From contig NZ_JBMPIX010000006.1 of the NCBI RefSeq assembly GCF_049341065.1, forward strand, positions 1-64,000: a stretch of DNA of 64,000 nt. The letters are read 5' to 3'. The DNA is from Pacificoceanicola sp049341065. Its GTDB lineage: Bacteria > Pseudomonadota > Alphaproteobacteria > Rhodobacterales > Rhodobacteraceae. The notes under the pieces are model-generated. The model saw nothing but the letters and a program-made list of their open reading frames with translations, was not told where the DNA came from and searched no databases. Positions 28,401 to 34,287 of the stretch are shown one piece after another; position 1 is the first letter of the stretch; each line of letters opens with the position of its first letter. Position numbers and translations under genes: made by a program.

Positions 28401-28572
28401 CCGAGTTTTGGAAAGTGACGGTCAGATTTGACTGAGTGCCCGCAACGATCGTGCTTGGCGAGAAGGCCATGGTGACATCGACCCCAGAACCGTTGGGGGC
28501 TTGGGCAAGGCTGAGACCGGGGAAAACAACAAGAACGCAGACAACAAGGAGGCGGCTCAAGAGGCTGATCAT
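19477..28572 (-). CDS. Giant repeat-rich surface protein with autotransporter-like barrel
   Basis: From the ATG at 28572 the product has 3031 residues. It has a signal peptide (LLSRLLVVCVLVVFPGLSLA-QAP), then about ten DUF11-like repeats of 125-140 residues (about 40-1330), each with a pattern like FNDDLDA...CTV..DV. Four alternating pairs of two Ig-like repeats follow at about 1360-2160 (AGDDxVNAAE and VNAANQTAISF types). Next are a calcium-binding TSP3-like stretch (DADGDGVPDEYESSTADRDG, about 2265) and a Calx-beta domain (about 2450). The last 315 residues form a predicted beta barrel ending in Trp. This plan fits a type V-like adhesin displayed outside. In-frame ATG codons farther upstream are possible starts; 28572 is chosen because GGGACAG precedes it and the signal peptide then has normal length. 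The substrate of adhesion is unknown. Confidence 0.85.
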   Translation of the reverse strand: MISLLSRLLVVCVLVVFPGLSLAQAPNGSGVDVTMAFSPSTIVAGTQSNLTVTFQNSDNGSPVSGVGFDATMPAGMTIGYGPTDNSCGFANFSAPSGGTTLSMSGLNLAPAASCTITVPATSSTAASYTLSNTTWFSDNGAGSGATAILNVNAPSGNPSVSKSLSLSSLDPGSATRVTYDFITTSTGFLQFTLNETLPAGLELASPANALTTCNGVTLPLTGTITAASGGSSVSAISYFYDTAAGTKTCEVSFDVKAVSSGSYGLSGTVSGVSGTFVAPLTVNDLPSGTIALQKTFGVSQAAAGDIVPLTFTLNNNTRSETGTAITFSDDLDAMLSGTTLANPVPANPCGAGSSITGTASNIILSGGTLAPSASCSFTLDVQLPASVATTDTYVNVTSALSGQLDGTPFTSNTASATLRVAADGALPLVLTKSYDGDAATAGSQPEILPGNVVVVSYEISNPNTATGATAVTFTDPLDAPAGLVVDSYLSNTCGGSNAYSPTSGFFLGNGTVAANSSCTVEVAFTVSTSTAPGDYPSVTGAISATLGSTSTVGQGATATLTVLGGARLNMVKVFTESTVAAGSVADVVVTITNAPESASTAQQIIFLDDLDAFLTGATYNGILGGSCSPTTNAVSGASAVDILVASLAAGQSCDVTFGVNIPAATNGEFTNTTSALVASAGGQATVAAAASAPLKVLPTEPLVTTKQIIGSPVIPGDTFIARYTLTNPSTVFDYTSLSFIDNYRVINNATNATTLPTGAFCGASSVVTQATSGFLSFSGLSIAAGTSCTFDVEVSVPASTADMVYSVNTGVLQASVGGSTVNLSPITASVEVLSDAFEFAKSYSDTAVQSGGQISADYVITNPLNAALANLAFNDPLSNFPSGTTLASSSVGTCGGTISEVGAQFQYSGGSLAALASCTVSMTFDIPAAAVAGEYSGATTAPTGEISGPPVLAVNATAATASFTVRAFSYPQVSLVLSPTVVGAGSQMSATYQFQNTDTATTLTDLKFNDDLDAVVSGMTIAPGSLASTCSGAAVTGEGGGDLSVQSLTLAPSQTCTVSMDLSVPSGAASGAYTTLSSPLTDAGIQLAAPVSQSFNVVPAPAISAAFGPSMIAQGGVSTLTYTIDNTGAGFAATAVAIAATLDTALEVATPANASTTCTGGTLTAVAGSTGFSYAGGTAAASSSCTVALDVRALSAGNVTQLSGDLTSSFGNSGTASAALNVTAAPIPALTKSFAAPSVSYNGTTTMTLIIDNSSALIEASSLDVTDNLPAGMVVAATPNASSTCTGGTLTAVSESSVVSYTGGTVPASGTCAVNVDVALTTPGSFVNTTGNLTSSLGSSSTASAALKLPGVGISTPIAGDDIITTTDVGPIYLSGVTTQVEDGEFVDVKIIEPSAAFTTYAVPVSGGTWTLAVDLQAGEDGVVQIEAQATDANGAVSALQTASVIRDITVPTGQSVSFDVPFVNAANQTSVGFSMADAELAATYAYSITSSGGGAAVTGSGTIAVAAEQISGLDLSGLGDGTLTVSVVLTDPRGNPAPAVTATVEKDTVAPGVTIDSPIAGDDVVNAAEVSATTISGTSTGLQDGEWVSIDISGNSVTVQNGAQVTGGIWSILLDLNVFSEGPLTVTVYATDTAGNPSAQQQTTILKDTIAPAGATVAFDQGAVNAANQTAISFAFTDVEVGASYSYSIASGGGGAPVTGTGTFATTADQLTGLDLSGLGEGVLTLSVTITDTAGNAAGIITDTINKDVSAPGLAFDTPLAGDDLVNASEASSVVISGTAADLPDGRTVTIAVTDGAAGTVPGTAFVAGGIWSTTLDLSGLADGALALTADTSDVAGNPAPQATAALTKDTVAPVGYTVAVDQASVNAANETAISFAFTGAEVGAGYTYAFTSTGGGTPVSGSGLVLSATDQLTGIDLSGLGDGVITLSVTLTDTAGNAGISATDEVDKDVLFPAVAFDGPFAGDDIVNAAEVTSVTLDGTVSDIPDGQSVSVILTDQFSATVSGTAIAGGGVWSLSLDLSGLADGPLALTADVSDLAGNPAPQATAALTKDTVAPTGYSAVIDQDPVNLSNVTAVSFSFAGAEVGATYNVSLSSSGSAIAATQSGIVPIAAGQLTGFDLTPLSDGTLTLSLALTDAAGNAGVAVTDTALKDTAVPSATLTAPTDAQSDPFEMTVVFGEPVTGLALAGFDIDNGTASDLLGSGDTYTFTVTPDHDGDVTITVLADSAQDPQGNGNAASDPVVVVADLTGTPDPAGSPDADGDGVPDEYESSTADRDGDGIPDASDYDPQGYFYCEDDGRILSGGGISVSGPAGTNSSVGLSNDINIVQDGSSGSFQWFATRPGTYTVSYSYPTDEGLPSTTRLSAGAVDVTSLLPSNPAVLGSTEVGSTGMLADASLAANPVFYSTFVIEAGDPYVLANNIPMTQCAENPVRVTAPVNGAEANGGTPVDAEFVITQDRRSSLPTVVSYTMGGTATAGSDYTAPSGTATIAAGDLSVTIAVPVLEDGVVEGPETLIMTLTAIASGDTATILSTTASDLSATATITDDDSAVISVTDLDLSTSESGNDDASMSFVLLGRPTADVVLSFAGDAQCSVAPATITFTSANYASPQLLTIRARNDEKVEGLHSCQPTVSVGSSDAAFDGYALALSPVQVTDDLVDQIRDPLTEILKNDLEQTVRTQQRGFSRIAKGALGRLQAGQDNVPCGTVSAPDVDGRLTVQDGVGTSEGKFGWDVYNCYTMRREILDGTFSLNWSDSTGTQAILQFARQSEKFTSDKALSGYFWGGYFSRNNVDGLADGTINGYGLNGGVYGARDLGTGLFLDYYASGAIGMHRYDLTFNAAPANIDATGSYRYAAIFGGVALSGTREYENFTMSPRVGLDLAHAWVSDADVTAKQLGQTDTGSIDLPDFSGGRLFAEIEFAGLGTQKGAAELGQMLTETTFTPRVACEFSSYDNGTECSAGINLAVMVTAPTKNLSYGFEIDYERMSEINRLSLDFTRERRFAHGQGAVVTRLSMPAPDSVAVEHGVKLDW
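22080..24500 (-). repeat. Tandem ~605-bp repeats encoding Ig-like domain pairs
   Basis: Within the giant gene the codons for the VNAANQT-type motif recur near 24170, 23560, 22960 and 22350, a spacing close to 605 bases or about 202 residues. Blocks around 22430 and 23040 share long stretches, such as CCTGCGGTGCCGGGTT, at DNA level. The unit consists of one AGDD-type and one VNAAN-type Ig-like repeat. Confidence 0.75.
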
Positions 28573-28738
28573 TTTGGCTGTCCCGAAGAAATGTTTTTTT
28601 CGCGCGCGCATCGCGCCCCATCGGCGTTTACCCGCGCATCGTTGAAAACATCCTAAGGTCTGCGTCATGCCCCCCGAAAGAAGGCACTTACCCAGACGTC
28701 ACTTTTGCCGCGACTGTGGTATAAATGCGCAGTCAGAT

Positions 28739-28754
28739 TGTGATCTGGGTCACA
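28739..28754. promoter_or_regulatory. CRP-type palindrome upstream of the giant gene
   Basis: TGTGA-TCTGGG-TCACA matches the CRP consensus TGTGA-N6-TCACA exactly. It lies 167 bases upstream of the giant gene's start and just before the end of the preceding minus-strand gene. A CRP/FNR-family activator acting on the surface protein is a plausible inference. Confidence 0.5.
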
Positions 28755-28769
28755 GGGGCGGGTGCGCCC

Positions 28770-31700
28770 TCAGTTGCGCGCAACGGTATAGAGCTGCCCC
28801 GGCAGGATTGGACCGGTCAGAACCGTCTCGGTTCCGTCAGGCCAGCGAATGCGCGCGCCTGCGGCGCTTTTCGCTTCGCCCAGCCCGAAATGTGCGTCCG
28901 GCGCGTCAAAGCTCATAAAGCCTCCGCCCAGTTGCAATTCGCGGGTCTGTTGGCTGCCGTCCTGGCCGATCAGGGTGATCTTGGCACCGATGCCGTCGCG
29001 GTTCCCTGCCCCATCTTTCAGGCGGAACGCCAGACCGGGCATTTGAGTGTTGTTCCTGAACACGGCCAGCGGGCCATTGACGGGATGGGTGACCATGTCC
29101 AGATCGCCGTCACCGTCCATGTCAAAGCGCGTCGCGGCGGCGGTCATCTGGTAGTCTTCCAGCCCAAACTCGGCCGAGGCTTCTTCGAATGTGTCCGCGC
29201 CGGTGTTGTGAAAAAACAGGTTTGACGGCGACACCTCGTTCGGGACCCATGTGCCGTTGACGATATAGACATCCTGCCAGCCATCCTGATCAAAGTCGGC
29301 AATCTTGGTGTCCCAGCTCCAGCCGCCGACATCGAGGCCCCGCTTTGCCGCCGTGTCTTCAAATGCTTTTCCGTCCCATTCAAGCATCACATTCGAGCGC
29401 AGGATTTGCTGATGGGTCAGGGCGACCTCTTCGGCCTGAAGTTCACGCGCCGGTTTGAAATGCAATGTGCAATAGGCTTTGGGAATGGGCTGATCCTCCG
29501 GGATCAGATCGCACAGGGTCGCATCGCGGCGCTGGATCGCAAGATCCTTGATCAACATCGCCTTGCATTCCGCCTGATACCGGCCCTCAAGATCCTGGCA
29601 GCGGCTGGCATAGGTCGGATCAAAGCTGTTTCCCGACTTGTACCAGGCCTTGATCGCCATGTTGCGTTCACAGACCCCTTTGGCGTCGGAATCCTGAATG
29701 GCGTCGCAATAGCGCCCCAAGGGCTGCATCTTGAGCTTGCGCGACACGCCCGAAGACCGCCCCGCGATCTGGGCAAGATAGATCGCAGGCCGCCCCTGAT
29801 TGAACAGATCAGCGGTTTTCACGGCCATTGTGGTCGTCGTGGTGTGGGGAATTATCCCTTCGGATTGCGGGATCATGACAAGATCGCCCTGCCCGTTGCC
29901 ACGGTAGAAATAGTCCGGAATGTCAAAGTCATTGCCGACGATCAGATCCTGCGCGCCGTCATCGTCGAAATCGGTCAGAAGGATAGAAAGCGTTTCGCCG
30001 GGGATACCCGGAAGTTCCGTAACCTTGGCGCTGTCCAGCTGGCCGGTCTTGTTCAGCAATACGGCGTTACGGGATTCCTCGCCGGGGATACGGCGATACC
30101 AGCCAGCGGCCCAATTGCCCAAGGCCACGTCCAGATGCCCGTCGTTGTCGATATCGGCAAAGCTGATCGCCATGGAGAGCGGGGATTCGGGGTTATTGGT
30201 GACGGGGCGCGGCGGCTCTGCGCCAAAGCTGCCCTCGACGTTGCGCCACCAATAGTTGCCTTCCAGATAGGTCGCAAGAAACAGGTCCTTCCAGCCGTCA
30301 TTGTCCAGATCAGCCAGTACCGCGTTAAAGATCGGCTTGTCCGCCAGATCGCCCAAGGGCGCCTCGATCCGCGTGAAATGACCGGTGCCGTCGTTGGCAT
30401 AAAGATACAGACCCACCTCGGTCGAGGCGACCGCAAGGTCGATATCGCCATCGCCATCGATATCCCCGGACGCCAGGCTGCGCCCTTCCCAGAACGGCGG
30501 CCACATGTCGCGCATGGTAAATTCGACGGGCTTGTCGATGCCGATGGTGCTGGCCTCCATCCGGGTAAAGATCGTCTCGGCCGCGGGGCTGGGCGGGGTG
30601 AAGGGCGTACTGTCCAGCGTAATCCGCCCCGCGTCTTCGCTGGTCACGCTAGGCAAAGGGGTGGCGCCAGCCGCATAGGCAGCCCCCCAGACGGGTGCTT
30701 CGTCCACCTGTCCGGTCAACATCTTCAAAGCCTGCTCGGTGCGCCATTCGTGATAGGCATGGGCGCCATAGCCCGCGCCAAAGCCAAGCGTCGCAATCGT
30801 GGCCGCCATCATGACGGCAGCGCGCAACCCCATGGCCTGATAGATGATGAAGAAAGAGTAGATCGAAAAACTGCCCAACGTGAACAGCAGCGCCATCACG
30901 TAGCCATGTGACAACCCTGCCGCGATCAGCGCTCCGGTCAGAACCACGTCAAAGGCAATCGGGACGGGCAGGAAAAGCCCCGCAAGGGTCACGCCCAGCA
31001 AAATCAGAACGCCAAAGCCCAGCCCGGTGATCAGATCCTGCGGCAAGAGCGTGGCCACCACGGCGCCCAGAAAGCCCGCCAAAAGCATCAAGGGCACGGT
31101 GAGGCGAATGATGTACCAAAGGTTGCGCAGGTAGGCGATGATCACGCCGATTACCGCGGCAAAGATCGACTCGCTCTCGGCACCCAAATCCTTGGCCGCC
31201 CAGGGCACCTGCCTGATCTCGCTCGCGTCAATCTGGGTGGTAGGCAATCGCCGGCAGATCAGCGGCACCGCCACAAGGATGACGAACAGGCTGAGTGCGA
31301 TCTTCGTGACCGCCATGTAAAACGGCACCAGAGAGAAAAGCATCGACAAGACAACGATGTTCAGAGTTGGAGACGCGACCATGGCGGACAGCGTTGTTTC
31401 CGCTCGCATGCCCGAGGAATACATCCCCTTGCCGATCGGCGCGACACAATTAGCGCAGACCCCCAGTGGCGCGCCGATGAACATCCCAAAAAAGGAATTG
31501 GCGAAACCACCCCGGAAACTGCGCTGCTGAAGATAGCCGATTGCGGTCATGAAGGCCGCCGCGAAGAAAATGCCGAAAGTCATCCCCTTCTTGTTGGTGT
31601 TGATCCAATTCAGCGTGGAATAATAGATCCGCTCCAGCGTGCCCATGGCTTCGGTCAGCTGGTACTTGGCCTCAAAGCCCAATGGATCCTCAAGCTGGAT

Positions 31701-31835
31701 CGCGCCGGACATCATCGCCTTTTCGTTCAGCGCTGGATAGCGCGAGCCCGTCCAGAACAGATAGGCCAGAACTGCCACGATCAGAAGCGCCAGGAAAAAG
31801 CGTTTCTGGTACGGCGGTGAAATGATCGAGTCCAT
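28770..31835 (-). CDS. Permease fused to FG-GAP repeats and an ASPIC/UnbV domain
   Basis: The 1021-residue product joins two unrelated parts. Residues 1-370 form an eight-to-ten-helix membrane protein like the DUF318/ArsP permeases, with the motif GVCANCVAPIGKGMYSSG and the following ASPTLNIVVLSMLF. From about residue 450 there are at least six FG-GAP/VCBS blade motifs, such as DIDGDGDIDLAVAS and DLDNDGWKDLFLAT, that bind calcium and build a beta-propeller. A cysteine-containing insert lies between blades (about 695-790). An ASPIC/UnbV domain closes the protein (NRDGIGAKITL and HFGLG...IRWPDGTE). The ATG at 31835 follows GGGGAA. The propeller probably faces the periplasm. The transported substrate is unknown. 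Confidence 0.8.
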   Translation of the reverse strand: MDSIISPPYQKRFFLALLIVAVLAYLFWTGSRYPALNEKAMMSGAIQLEDPLGFEAKYQLTEAMGTLERIYYSTLNWINTNKKGMTFGIFFAAAFMTAIGYLQQRSFRGGFANSFFGMFIGAPLGVCANCVAPIGKGMYSSGMRAETTLSAMVASPTLNIVVLSMLFSLVPFYMAVTKIALSLFVILVAVPLICRRLPTTQIDASEIRQVPWAAKDLGAESESIFAAVIGVIIAYLRNLWYIIRLTVPLMLLAGFLGAVVATLLPQDLITGLGFGVLILLGVTLAGLFLPVPIAFDVVLTGALIAAGLSHGYVMALLFTLGSFSIYSFFIIYQAMGLRAAVMMAATIATLGFGAGYGAHAYHEWRTEQALKMLTGQVDEAPVWGAAYAAGATPLPSVTSEDAGRITLDSTPFTPPSPAAETIFTRMEASTIGIDKPVEFTMRDMWPPFWEGRSLASGDIDGDGDIDLAVASTEVGLYLYANDGTGHFTRIEAPLGDLADKPIFNAVLADLDNDGWKDLFLATYLEGNYWWRNVEGSFGAEPPRPVTNNPESPLSMAISFADIDNDGHLDVALGNWAAGWYRRIPGEESRNAVLLNKTGQLDSAKVTELPGIPGETLSILLTDFDDDGAQDLIVGNDFDIPDYFYRGNGQGDLVMIPQSEGIIPHTTTTTMAVKTADLFNQGRPAIYLAQIAGRSSGVSRKLKMQPLGRYCDAIQDSDAKGVCERNMAIKAWYKSGNSFDPTYASRCQDLEGRYQAECKAMLIKDLAIQRRDATLCDLIPEDQPIPKAYCTLHFKPARELQAEEVALTHQQILRSNVMLEWDGKAFEDTAAKRGLDVGGWSWDTKIADFDQDGWQDVYIVNGTWVPNEVSPSNLFFHNTGADTFEEASAEFGLEDYQMTAAATRFDMDGDGDLDMVTHPVNGPLAVFRNNTQMPGLAFRLKDGAGNRDGIGAKITLIGQDGSQQTRELQLGGGFMSFDAPDAHFGLGEAKSAAGARIRWPDGTETVLTGPILPGQLYTVARN

Positions 31836-31947
31836 TGCGATTCCCCGGCAAGTAATTGGATGTTCACACAAAATCACGAGGACCCATCAAAAAAGCGATG
31901 TCCTGTTGTCAGCCATGCCGGGGCCAAGTTGCGCCCCAGCGCACGGT

Positions 31948-32355
31948 CTATTCTTCTTTGATCTCTTCGGGTGTGATGATGACACCCCGCGAAACCACGA
32001 AAAAACCGGTGCTGTAGTAGGGCTTTTTCGATGTGGTCGCGGTCTCACCCCGGCCATTGTCGATCGGATTGACGATTTCGACGTCTTCGTCGGTCGCCGC
32101 GCGCAGCTCATACCGATAGACCCCGTCCATCGCGTCGGCGCGGCTGAGTTCGAACACCGGGGTGCCCGACTCGGCATAAATTTGAGAGATTTTTCCGTTG
32201 GGCGCAGCGACCACCATGGTCGCATGGGTCAAGCCGATCCAGTTCTCAAACCAGACCGCGTTTGAATTGTGCTGTTGAATGGGGTCCACGGCGTTGGCCG
32301 AGACAGCCGTAGCGACGCTCAGCCCCAGTGCCGCGATCAATGAAAGAACGCGCAT
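31948..32355 (-). CDS. Small secreted protein of unknown function
   Basis: The 135-residue product has a clear signal peptide (MRVLSLIAALGLSVATAVSA-NAV) and a mature domain of about 112 residues predicted to be beta-rich (HATMVVAAPNGKISQIYAES and YYSTGFFVVSRGVIITPEEI). No cysteines or known motifs are visible. It lies upstream of the permease fusion on the same strand with 112 bases between them and is probably its operon partner. Family unknown to me. Confidence 0.7.
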   Translation of the reverse strand: MRVLSLIAALGLSVATAVSANAVDPIQQHNSNAVWFENWIGLTHATMVVAAPNGKISQIYAESGTPVFELSRADAMDGVYRYELRAATDEDVEIVNPIDNGRGETATTSKKPYYSTGFFVVSRGVIITPEEIKEE

Positions 32356-32579
32356 AATCTACCTCCAGAAATAATGCCTGCGGGCCGCGTCCAAATTGCG
32401 ACGGCCTTCTTGAAAGCGCATTTTACTCTCTTCACAGCAAAACACAAAATCTTTGTCCCGGCGTCAAGCTATTCTGAAGGGTCCGGGGACGCGGCTCTGT
32501 TGGGTGCGCGGCGCACGTTTTGATGGCGCGTCAGCCTGCCTGCCGCCAAACCTGCCAATTTTGGCCGATATCCGCTTTC

Positions 32580-32593
32580 CGTTGCCGCTAACA
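32580..32593. promoter_or_regulatory. LacI-type operator-like site before the alpha-glucosidase
   Basis: CGTTGCCGCTAACA agrees at 11 of 14 positions with the palindrome TGTTAGCGCTAACA, and its right half is perfect. It ends 33 bases before the ATG. A similar, better site precedes glgB, which suggests a shared sugar-responsive LacI-family repressor. Confidence 0.4.
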
Positions 32594-32626
32594 TCTATAT
32601 TCTGGAAAAAACAGCGAGGGTTTCTC

Positions 32627-34243
32627 ATGCAGGAATGGTGGCGCGACGCGATCGTCTATCAAATCTATCCCCGGTCGTTTCAGGACGATGACGGCGACGG
32701 TGTCGGGGACCTGAAAGGTATCACCCGCCGCCTGCCACATTTGGCCGATCTTGGGGCAGACTGTATCTGGCTGTCCCCGATCTTCATGTCGCCGCAAAAG
32801 GACATGGGCTATGACGTTTCGGACTATACGGCGATTGATCCGCTGTTCGGCACGCTTGAGGATTTCGACGCGCTGATTGAAAAGGCGCACGCGCTTGGCC
32901 TCAAGGTGATCGTGGATCAGGTGCTGTCCCATACCTCGGATCTGCACCCTTGGTTCAAGGAAAGCCGCACCAGCCGCGACAACCCCAAATCCAATTGGTA
33001 CGTCTGGGCCGATCCGCTGCCCGATGGATCGCCCCCCACGAACTGGCACAGCCATTTCGGCGGCCCGGCGTGGGAATTTGATCCGCAGCGCGGCCAGTAC
33101 TATCTGCACAACTTCCTGGACTCGCAACCAGACTTGAACTTTCACAATCCCGAAGTCGTTGAGGCAATCCTCGAGACCTGCAAATTCTGGCTGGATCGCG
33201 GGTTGGACGGTTTTCGGCTCGACACCGTCAATTACTACTTCCATGACCAGAAACTGCGCTCGAACCCGCCAGCGCAACAGGCTCCGCAGGTCATGGCAAC
33301 CGACCTCTATGGGATGCAGCAGAACATCTATAACAAGACCCGCCCCGAAAACCTTGGGTTCTTGGAAAAACTGCGCGCCCTGACCGATCAGTACGGCGAG
33401 ATCATGATGGTCGGCGAAGTCGGTGAAATGGGCCACCGGTCGATCGAGATCATGGGTGAATACACCAAAGGATCGTCGCGCCTGCATATGGCCTACAGCT
33501 TTGCCATGCTTGGACCTGATTTCTCTGCAGAACATTTCCGCAATTGCATTGAAGGCTTCCAACAGGGCGCGCCGGATGGCCACCCCTACTGGTCGTTCAG
33601 CAACCACGATGTGCCGCGTGAAGTGACCCGTTGGCTGGAACATGCGGTCAGCGAAGATGCGATGGCCCGCTTTGCCTGTGCCATGCTGATGTCTTTCGAA
33701 GGGACCATAGGCATCTACCAGGGGGAAGAACTGGGCCAGACCGAAACCGAACTGGTCTATGAAGAGCTGACGGATCCCCCTGCCCTGCGGTTTTGGCCTG
33801 CGGTCAAAGGGCGCGATGGCTGCCGCACGCCGATGGTCTGGGAAAAGGACGCGCCGAATGCCGGGTTCTCAACCGGCAAGCCGTGGCTGCCAGTCAAACC
33901 GCCTCAGGCTGCCAAGGCGGTCGATGCCCAGACGCCGGACGGCATTCTGGCGTTTTTCAAAGAGGTCATCGCCTTTCGCAAGGCCAGCCCCGCGCTGACG
34001 CAGGGCAAGACAGAGTTCCTCAACCTGCCCGAACCGATCCTCGCCTTTCATCGAAAGGCGGACGAACAAGTGCTGACCTGCGTGTTCAACCTGTCGCCCA
34101 AACCGCTGGCTTTGAAGGTCAAAGGCAAGGGCAGCCTTACGGGCCCCTGCAACGCGCATCTGACCAAAACCGGCCTGACCCTGCCCGGCAATGGTTTTGC
34201 CTATATCGAAAACGCAGGCGATCTAAAGCTGACCCGCGCCTGA
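32627..34243 (+). CDS. GH13 alpha-glucosidase
   Basis: The enzyme hydrolyses terminal alpha-linked glucose from oligosaccharides such as maltose, isomaltose or sucrose. The 538-residue product has the GH13 regions: VDQVLSHTSD (I), GFRLDTVNYYFHD with nucleophile Asp199 (II), GEVGEMG with the acid glutamate near 264 (III) and FSNHDVPR with the third acidic residue near 326 (IV). Its start MQEWWRDAIVYQIYPRSFQD is typical, and GAGG precedes the ATG at 32627. No signal peptide is seen, so it acts in the cytoplasm. It converges on the glycogen operon. Exact bond preference is not clear. Confidence 0.9.
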   Translation: MQEWWRDAIVYQIYPRSFQDDDGDGVGDLKGITRRLPHLADLGADCIWLSPIFMSPQKDMGYDVSDYTAIDPLFGTLEDFDALIEKAHALGLKVIVDQVLSHTSDLHPWFKESRTSRDNPKSNWYVWADPLPDGSPPTNWHSHFGGPAWEFDPQRGQYYLHNFLDSQPDLNFHNPEVVEAILETCKFWLDRGLDGFRLDTVNYYFHDQKLRSNPPAQQAPQVMATDLYGMQQNIYNKTRPENLGFLEKLRALTDQYGEIMMVGEVGEMGHRSIEIMGEYTKGSSRLHMAYSFAMLGPDFSAEHFRNCIEGFQQGAPDGHPYWSFSNHDVPREVTRWLEHAVSEDAMARFACAMLMSFEGTIGIYQGEELGQTETELVYEELTDPPALRFWPAVKGRDGCRTPMVWEKDAPNAGFSTGKPWLPVKPPQAAKAVDAQTPDGILAFFKEVIAFRKASPALTQGKTEFLNLPEPILAFHRKADEQVLTCVFNLSPKPLALKVKGKGSLTGPCNAHLTKTGLTLPGNGFAYIENAGDLKLTRA

Positions 34244-34250
34244 CAAAGTT

Positions 34251-34283
34251 AAGGCCGCGCCCTTCGCAGTGGCGCGGCCTTTC
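34251..34283. terminator. Bidirectional terminator
   Basis: AAGGCCGCGCC pairs with GGCGCGGCCTT around a short loop, with T-rich tracts on the outer sides in both directions. It sits between the stop codons of the alpha-glucosidase and glgP, which converge. Confidence 0.85.
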
Positions 34284-34287
34284 TTGT

